From the NCBI GenBank assembly GCA_938004015.1, contig CALKWU010000016.1, forward strand, positions 1 to 54,035: 54,035 bases of DNA, given 5' to 3'. Shown in pieces: positions 49,533 to 54,035 of the stretch (position 1 is the first letter of the stretch; every line of letters begins with the position of its first letter). The position numbers and the translations under genes are program-made. The stretch comes from an uncultured Oceanobacillus sp. (GTDB lineage Bacteria > Bacillota > Bacilli > Bacillales > Amphibacillaceae). The notes under the pieces were generated by a model. That model was not told where the DNA came from and did no database searches. It saw only the letters and a program-made list of their open reading frames with translations.

Positions 49533-49596
49533 AACATACTAAGATTAGTGGGTAAGGTCACCCGTCGATGACCTTATCCACTAAACTTAGTATGTT
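49533..49596 (-). terminator. Very long terminator hairpin of thiT
   Basis: Arms of 28 bases (49533-49560 and 49569-49596) pair with one mismatch and one wobble around an 8-base loop. On the minus strand the structure is followed by TTTTTTT. It includes AGTGGGTAAGGTC, also present in the rplT terminator. Confidence 0.9.
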
Positions 49597-49618
49597 TCAA
49601 TGTGAGCGGATAATGCGT

Positions 49619-50194
49619 TCAGTTGGATGCCATATTGAGCAGTGCTCGTGGTTGTTTATGGAACAGGAAGAAAACGATCACTGCCGACAGGACGAATGAA
49701 GGGAACATATAGGATGCATTATAAATCAGTGAATAAAGCCAAGCAGGTTGCCCTTCCACCGCTGAACCGAAAAATACGATTCCTGCCACATAATGAGCCA
49801 AAAAGCGTAACACCGACCCTAAAAGGACACCAGTCGTGATATATGTGAGATATACTTTTGTTTTGCCTTTTTTGACGGATTCTTGCACTTGTTTTGCAAA
49901 TACACCCGCAAAGCCTAACACCGTAAAGGCAAGGGCATAATCGATGAATCCTTGTAATGGCGTGAGGATATAGGCATCTCCGGTCGCAATTTGCAGAACG
50001 CCCCAGAGAAAACCTGCTAACAATCCACCTTTCAAGCCCCAACGGAAGGCGACGATGAAGATCGGAATCATCGCAAACGATACCGAACCACCCTGCGCCC
50101 AGATTTTAAAGGAAATTGGAAGGATATCCAACAACACTGCCAAAGCTGTAAAAATCGCCACTTCAATTAAAAATAACAATCTTTTTGATTGCAT
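49619..50194 (-). CDS. thiT: Thiamine ECF transporter S component ThiT
   Basis: A 191-residue, six-helix membrane protein. Conserved ThiT features are AVLLDILPISFKIWAQGGSV (thiamine-contact loop), IPIFIVAFRWGLKGGLLAGF, LGSVLRFLAHYVAGIVFFG and SLIYNASYMFPSFVLS. It binds thiamine with high affinity and works with the shared ECF energising module, which is not in this window. The TPP riboswitch upstream confirms the substrate. GGGGAG lies six bases before the chosen ATG. Confidence 0.96.
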   Translation of the reverse strand: MQSKRLLFLIEVAIFTALAVLLDILPISFKIWAQGGSVSFAMIPIFIVAFRWGLKGGLLAGFLWGVLQIATGDAYILTPLQGFIDYALAFTVLGFAGVFAKQVQESVKKGKTKVYLTYITTGVLLGSVLRFLAHYVAGIVFFGSAVEGQPAWLYSLIYNASYMFPSFVLSAVIVFFLFHKQPRALLNMASN

Positions 50195-50224
50195 ATACAA
50201 CTCCCCTTTTTAAATTTTGCAAAC

Positions 50225-50281
50225 AAAAAAAGCAATGCCAAGGGGAAGGTTCCTGATGGGAATCCGCTCACATTGCTTTTT
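50225..50281 (-). terminator. Riboswitch terminator of thiT
   Basis: AAAAAGCAATG pairs with CATTGCTTTTT across an interior that also pairs partly, followed on the minus strand by a U-run. It is the expression platform of the TPP riboswitch. Confidence 0.88.
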
Positions 50282-50293
50282 ATCCATCAAAAA

Positions 50294-50383
50294 ACCCACC
50301 ATCCCTACGCTAGTACTAACTAACAGGTTCGAAGGGTCTGGACGTTTTTTCGTCCACTCTCAGCCCATTGGCTCCCCTTGGTT
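50294..50383 (-). promoter_or_regulatory. TPP riboswitch aptamer
   Basis: The minus strand shows the full THI-box series: AGGGGAGCC, GGGCTGAGAGT, GACCCTTCGAACCTG, then AGTACTAGCGTAGGGA. It binds thiamine pyrophosphate and folds to let the downstream terminator form, switching thiT off when TPP is plentiful. Confidence 0.97.
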
Positions 50384-50413
50384 GGTTTTTGCTATGCTTT
50401 TTTTGTCATAGTC

Positions 50414-50442
50414 ATTATATCTGATCTCATCACCTATTACAA
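50414..50442 (-). promoter_or_regulatory. Sigma-A promoter of thiT
   Basis: TTGTAA, 17-base spacer, TATAAT on the minus strand, close to the pepF stop and just ahead of the riboswitch. Confidence 0.75.
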
Positions 50443-50444
50443 AT

Positions 50445-52223
50445 TTACAGCTTGAGGAATTCTTCCACATCGTCTGTGCACAGACGAATTGCCGACTCCC
50501 AAAAATCCGGTTTTGTGAGATCTGCCTCCAAATGTTTTTTGGCGAGATCTTCCACCGTCATTCGTCCGGTATCTTGCAACAATGAAATGTAGTCATCCTC
50601 AAAACGGTCTCCTTTTTCTTTTGCATGGGCGTAGATTCCGAGACTGAACAAATATCCGAAAGTATACGGGAAATTGTAAAACGGTGTTCCGGTAATATGG
50701 AAATGGAGCTTAGAAGCCCAGAAATATGGATTATATTCAGCCAGTGCGTCTTGATACGCCTCTTTCTGTGCTTCCACCATCAATTCACAGAGACGATCGA
50801 CGGAAACGAAGCGTTTTTTCCTTTCTTCGTAGAAATTCAATTCAAAAATGAAACGGGCATGGATATTCATGAAGAAAGCGACACTCCGTTGGATTTTATC
50901 GTCCAACAGCATGCGTTTTTCTTCTGTTGATTCTGCCCGATGAACGGCAGCGTCTGCAACGATCATCTCCGCTAAGGTCGAAGCTGTTTCAGCGACATTC
51001 ATCGCATAACGTTGGTTCAACCCATGGATATCATTCATCACATGCTGATGATAAGCATGTCCTAATTCGTGGGCCAATGTAGCGACGTTCGAAGCGGTAC
51101 CGGAATAAGTCATGAAAATTCGCGTCTCTTTGCTATCTGGAAAACTTGTGCAAAATCCACCCGGTCGTTTGCCAGGACGATCTTCCGCTTCAATCCACCT
51201 TTTTTCGAAAGCTAATCGGGTGAAATCCGCCATTTTCGGACTGAATGTGCGGAATTGTTCCATGATGAAATGGGCGCCTTCTGTATAGCTCAACGTTTTC
51301 ACCCGATCCGCAACCGGTGCACCCACGTCATATGCAGCTAGTTTTTCCAATCCTAACAGGTCGGCTTTTTTATTCAAATAGTCGACAAAGGGCTGCTTAT
51401 TGTTTGAAATCGCCGTCCACATCGCATCCAGCGTTTCTTTCTTCATCCGGTTGATGTTCAACGGTTCATCCAAGACACTTTCCCATTTTCGGTGTTTATA
51501 CGTTTCCAAGCGGAATCCTGCCAAATGGTTGAGCGTCTGCGCAAATAACTGGGAATTTTCTTTCCAAGCTTCTTTCATTTTTTCATAAGCTTGCTTTCTC
51601 ATCTTCCGGTCGGGTGAACTCAATTTGTTCGCAGCTTGTCCAACGGAATACGTATTCACTTCTCCATCTTCTTCCAGCTCGACGGTCATGTTTCCGACGA
51701 TCGTCGAATACATTTGGTTCCATGCATGGTATCCATCAACTGCCAAATCATTGATCAATGTTTCTTGTTCCAATGGCAATAATAGTTTCGCTTTAGAGCG
51801 GTATTCTGAAAGCACAAAATCAATTTCTTGCAGTTTTTCACCTTTCATCAACTCTTCCCAATCTTCATCGGAAATCGTCGACAGTTTATGAGAAAAGCTC
51901 GTCATGACGCCACTCATGGATGCGGATAAAGCACTGCGTTCAGCAACTAACGCATCTGCATGTTCATCCGTCACATCTTGTGCACTTAAACAGCTGATGA
52001 AAGCTGATGCTTCACGAAAACGTAACATCGTCTGTTCCAACGCATTTGTAAACTCGAATAATTTCTCTTCCGAATTTTTTCCTGTGACATTCAAATCAAC
52101 CAATTTTTCTTCCAATTCATCGATGCCTGTTTTGACGACTTCCAAATAGGCACGGAATTCCTCGGATGTACTTCCACCTGGGAAAAGCGAATCCAAATCC
52201 CATATTGGTTGATATTGTTGCAT
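50445..52223 (-). CDS. pepF: Oligoendopeptidase F family protein (M3)
   Basis: A 592-residue M3 zinc metallopeptidase. The zinc motif HELGH is at 385-389 within TLAHELGHAYHQH, with the third ligand in ETASTLAEMIV. The N-terminal oligopeptidase F region (about 110-180) and a long helical body are typical of the subfamily. It cleaves short peptides in the cytoplasm. GGAGGAGA lies close before ATG. It is a single gene ahead of the thiT promoter. Confidence 0.94.
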   Translation of the reverse strand: MQQYQPIWDLDSLFPGGSTSEEFRAYLEVVKTGIDELEEKLVDLNVTGKNSEEKLFEFTNALEQTMLRFREASAFISCLSAQDVTDEHADALVAERSALSASMSGVMTSFSHKLSTISDEDWEELMKGEKLQEIDFVLSEYRSKAKLLLPLEQETLINDLAVDGYHAWNQMYSTIVGNMTVELEEDGEVNTYSVGQAANKLSSPDRKMRKQAYEKMKEAWKENSQLFAQTLNHLAGFRLETYKHRKWESVLDEPLNINRMKKETLDAMWTAISNNKQPFVDYLNKKADLLGLEKLAAYDVGAPVADRVKTLSYTEGAHFIMEQFRTFSPKMADFTRLAFEKRWIEAEDRPGKRPGGFCTSFPDSKETRIFMTYSGTASNVATLAHELGHAYHQHVMNDIHGLNQRYAMNVAETASTLAEMIVADAAVHRAESTEEKRMLLDDKIQRSVAFFMNIHARFIFELNFYEERKKRFVSVDRLCELMVEAQKEAYQDALAEYNPYFWASKLHFHITGTPFYNFPYTFGYLFSLGIYAHAKEKGDRFEDDYISLLQDTGRMTVEDLAKKHLEADLTKPDFWESAIRLCTDDVEEFLKL

Positions 52224-52393
52224 GACATCTCCTCCAATGAATCAATTTTCTATTCATTATAACGAATCTTTCGGCATATTTCATGTTTAAGTTACTCCAT
52301 CGGTGTTTCGATTGTCGGATTGAGTGGTAAACATCTACTAATTGGCATACAAATCAAAATACCTTTAATTGATTCATTTTTAATTAAGAACAC
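52224..52393. other. Intergenic region between pepF and the yceI promoter
   Basis: About 170 AT-rich bases without a recognisable gene, terminator or RNA. Confidence 0.35.
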
Positions 52394-52422
52394 TTGACAT
52401 CACCAATTTATTATTTTATACT
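52394..52422 (+). promoter_or_regulatory. Consensus sigma-A promoter of yceI
   Basis: TTGACA, 17-base spacer, TATACT. Directly downstream, overlapping the expected start, is ACGTAAA-GTAAGTA-ACGTAAA (about 52428-52448), a tandem repeat that could be an operator. Confidence 0.82.
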
Positions 52423-52468
52423 AGGTGACGTAAAGTAAGTAACGTAAAACATAATGGAGGGATTTACA

Positions 52469-53005
52469 TTGGCAAAAACAAAATGGAAAGTCGACTTGGC
52501 ACATAGTGAAGTAGGTTTTACAGTAAAACATATGATGATTTCCAAAGCGAAAGGGACATTCGACAAATTCGATGCAGTCATCGAAGCGGACGTGGAAGAT
52601 TTGACCGATGCGACAATCGAAGTGACGATCGATGCCGCAAGTGTCAATACACGTAATGAAGATCGGGATAATCATTTACGCTCAGAAGACTTTTTCAACG
52701 TTGAAAAATATCCGAACTTGACATTCAAAGCAACAGACATCAAAAAGAAAGGCGATAGCGAGTACGATGTCACTGGCGATTTGACGATCAATGGCCATAC
52801 GAAACCAGTGACATTGGATGTGACCTTTGAAGGACAAAGCAAAGATCCGATGAGCGGCGCAACTGTAGCAGGTTTCAGTGGAAAAACTGAAATCAGCCGT
52901 AAAGAATTCGGATTGACATGGAACGCAGCAGTAGAAACTGGCGGTGTTCTCGTATCCGATGAAGTGAAAATCCACTTTGAATTGGAATTGCATAAAGAAG
53001 ATTAA
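52469..53005 (+). CDS. yceI: YceI family lipocalin-like protein
   Basis: A 178-residue YceI-fold protein: KWKVDLAHSEVGFTVKHMMI, then AKGTFDKFDAVIEAD, NHLRSEDFFNVEKYPNLTFK and SRKEFGLTWNAAVETGG, all family hallmarks. The fold is an extended beta-barrel binding long-chain polyisoprenoids; the physiological role is unclear. There is no signal peptide, unlike the proteobacterial members, so it is cytoplasmic. Start TTG is chosen because GGAGGG lies seven bases upstream; an ATG at 52454 would overlap that site. Confidence 0.93.
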   Translation: MAKTKWKVDLAHSEVGFTVKHMMISKAKGTFDKFDAVIEADVEDLTDATIEVTIDAASVNTRNEDRDNHLRSEDFFNVEKYPNLTFKATDIKKKGDSEYDVTGDLTINGHTKPVTLDVTFEGQSKDPMSGATVAGFSGKTEISRKEFGLTWNAAVETGGVLVSDEVKIHFELELHKED

Positions 53006-53011
53006 TTTGAC

Positions 53012-53046
53012 AAAGCAGCATTTTCCTTAAAGGAACGTGCTGCTTT
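53012..53046. terminator. Terminator between yceI and the vanW-like gene
   Basis: AAAGCAGCA and TGCTGCTTT pair, extended by TTCC/GGAA, with T-rich flanks on the plus strand. Confidence 0.78.
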
Positions 53047-53914
53047 ATTGTTCTGTACGAAAATGTTCCACCGTTTCAGAGGAAAAGATTTCTATTGTAA
53101 GGATACCATTTTCCGCTTGCGCCACAAGCACAATCGGTTCATTGTACAAATTTTTGAAAGAAAAGTCCGGCCCCCACCAACTGACGGTCGCATCTCTGCC
53201 CGGAGGTACATAAGGAACACTCCGACTATGGGTGAATCGTTCCACCATTTCAATCCCGTGCAAATCGACGGCATTGAACAAAGTCGATGACACTTGACAA
53301 ATGCCTCCGCCGATATCTTCGGCTAATTCACCTTGTACGATGACGGGAGCTCTTTTGTATCCTTTGTCTTCCGTCCGTTCCCCGACCGTTTCATTGAAGG
53401 AAAAGATTTCGCCTGGAAAAACGACCGCGCCGTGGATTGCTTCGGCTGATAACGCAATATTCGTCGCGCGTTCTTCGTTGGTCGGATTGTAATACGTCGT
53501 GTAAGCACCTAACTTTTTCTGCATGATTTCTTCAAGCATCTGTCCATTCAAACGGGCGTGCACCATTTTTTTCGGTATTTCAATCGTGCTATCTTTTCCT
53601 TCGTAATAGGCAATTAGAAATGAAGTGGTAAAACTTTTCCGGTCCAATATATATCCTGGAGAATCAGCTATAATGTTTCGGTTTTTCCCTAACGTTGCAT
53701 TTTTCGGAGCCTGGTACGTTTCGTTTTCCAGCTCTTCCAACAGTTGCTGAAGTTTTATCCAATCGACAAATCCATCTTCCCAACCGGTCAAAGAATATGC
53801 AACGAATTCTTCTTTCTGCAGAAATAGCTTATCTTTGGCGGGACTTGCCATTGACACACTAATCCATAAAAAAGAAAACAGAGTGATTATACATGAAAAA
53901 AGCATCCAGCGCAT
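53045..53914 (-). CDS. VanW family protein
   Basis: A 289-residue exported protein: signal-peptide-like start (MRWMLFSCIITLFSFLWISV, cleavage likely near SMA), a charged variable part, then the VanW domain (about 155-275): VVFPGEIFSFNETVGERTED, KRAPVIVQGELAEDIGGGIC, QVSSTLFNAVDLHGIE and RDATVSWWGPDFSFKNLYN. VanW-type domains occur in surface and vancomycin-cluster proteins; the function is not established, and no vancomycin-resistance genes are here. AGAGGTGA precedes ATG. Confidence 0.9.
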   Translation of the reverse strand: MRWMLFSCIITLFSFLWISVSMASPAKDKLFLQKEEFVAYSLTGWEDGFVDWIKLQQLLEELENETYQAPKNATLGKNRNIIADSPGYILDRKSFTTSFLIAYYEGKDSTIEIPKKMVHARLNGQMLEEIMQKKLGAYTTYYNPTNEERATNIALSAEAIHGAVVFPGEIFSFNETVGERTEDKGYKRAPVIVQGELAEDIGGGICQVSSTLFNAVDLHGIEMVERFTHSRSVPYVPPGRDATVSWWGPDFSFKNLYNEPIVLVAQAENGILTIEIFSSETVEHFRTEQ

Positions 53915-53979
53915 CGAATCACCTCTGTTTTAATATGCTCAGCCAATACCTTTCCATGCAAGAGCGGACGGATTTTCAC

Positions 53980-54011
53980 ATAAAAAAACCACCCGGATAT
54001 ACCAGGTGGTT
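53980..54011 (-). terminator. Terminator of a minus-strand gene beyond the window
   Basis: AACCACC and GGTGGTT pair around about 11 bases and are followed on the minus strand by TTTTTTTAT. No gene inside the window matches, so it probably ends a gene to the right. Confidence 0.82.
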
Positions 54012-54035
54012 GTTCCATCAACGGAAATCTCTTGT

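Noticed and set aside
53045..53914. VanW-family gene as vancomycin resistance.
   Set aside because: No vanH, vanA-type ligase, vanX or vanRS genes; the domain is common in unrelated surface proteins.
1..54035. CRISPR arrays, tRNA or rRNA genes, insertion sequences.
   Set aside because: No regularly spaced repeats, no tRNA cloverleaf or rRNA words, and no transposase-like ORF were seen on either strand.

Overview
This window reads as chromosomal DNA of a spore-forming, moderately AT-rich member of the Bacillaceae. The evidence is the spore genes (sspI, a spoVA cluster, a YjcZ-type peptide, a YhcN/YlaJ lipoprotein), strong AGGAGG ribosome sites, frequent TTG/GTG starts, and gene blocks matching two regions of the Bacillus subtilis chromosome as I remember it. 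No rRNA, tRNA, CRISPR array, insertion sequence or prophage was seen. The genus cannot be fixed from sequence alone.

Region 1 (1-18150) is the lcfA-to-infC block. On the minus strand lie the start of lcfA, a DUF350 gene with a coupled 33-residue membrane peptide, mutS2, polX, cvpA, zapA, T-box-controlled pheST, an rRNA/tRNA methyltransferase, an M42 aminopeptidase, dut, a VTT-family membrane protein and infC-rpmI-rplT behind an L20-type attenuator. On the plus strand lie rnhC, sspI, a DinB-like gene, a lytic transglycosylase and ysdB. Embedded here is a 27-codon holin-like toxin gene whose promoter carries a near-consensus LexA box.

Region 2 (18250-40100) holds a DUF5325 gene, suhB, ykzI/yktA-like genes, a nitronate-monooxygenase-like flavoprotein, a polysaccharide deacetylase lipoprotein, the pyruvate dehydrogenase operon pdhABCD, ykyA, def, a small unexplained transcript with a cationic peptide, rpoY-rnjA, a heterodimeric ABC exporter, the c-di-AMP-binding CBS protein, ykuE, a SCO1 lipoprotein, ykyB, a DMT transporter and an FbpB-like peptide. 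Much of it matches the yk*/yl* part of B. subtilis, so the junction near 18.2 kb is a probable rearrangement point relative to that species.

Region 3 (40100-54035) is more accessory. It has a type I signal peptidase, a zinc-ribbon membrane protein paired with an HtrA-like protease, a YjcZ peptide with a sigma-K-like promoter, a YwpF-like protein, a lipoprotein of unknown function, an NfrA-type flavin reductase, a short spore cluster (YhcN/YlaJ-spoVAC-spoVAD-spoVAE), a zinc-independent-type oxidoreductase, thiT under a TPP riboswitch, pepF, yceI and a VanW-family protein.

Themes: translation and its feedback (T-box, L20 leader, AUU start of infC, def), central carbon oxidation (pdh), RNA turnover (rnjA, rpoY), DNA maintenance (mutS2, polX, rnhC, dut) and sporulation. 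The points most worth following up are the LexA-boxed toxin, a predicted three-way-junction RNA after sspI, the 28-residue peptide transcript, and the zinc-ribbon/protease pair.
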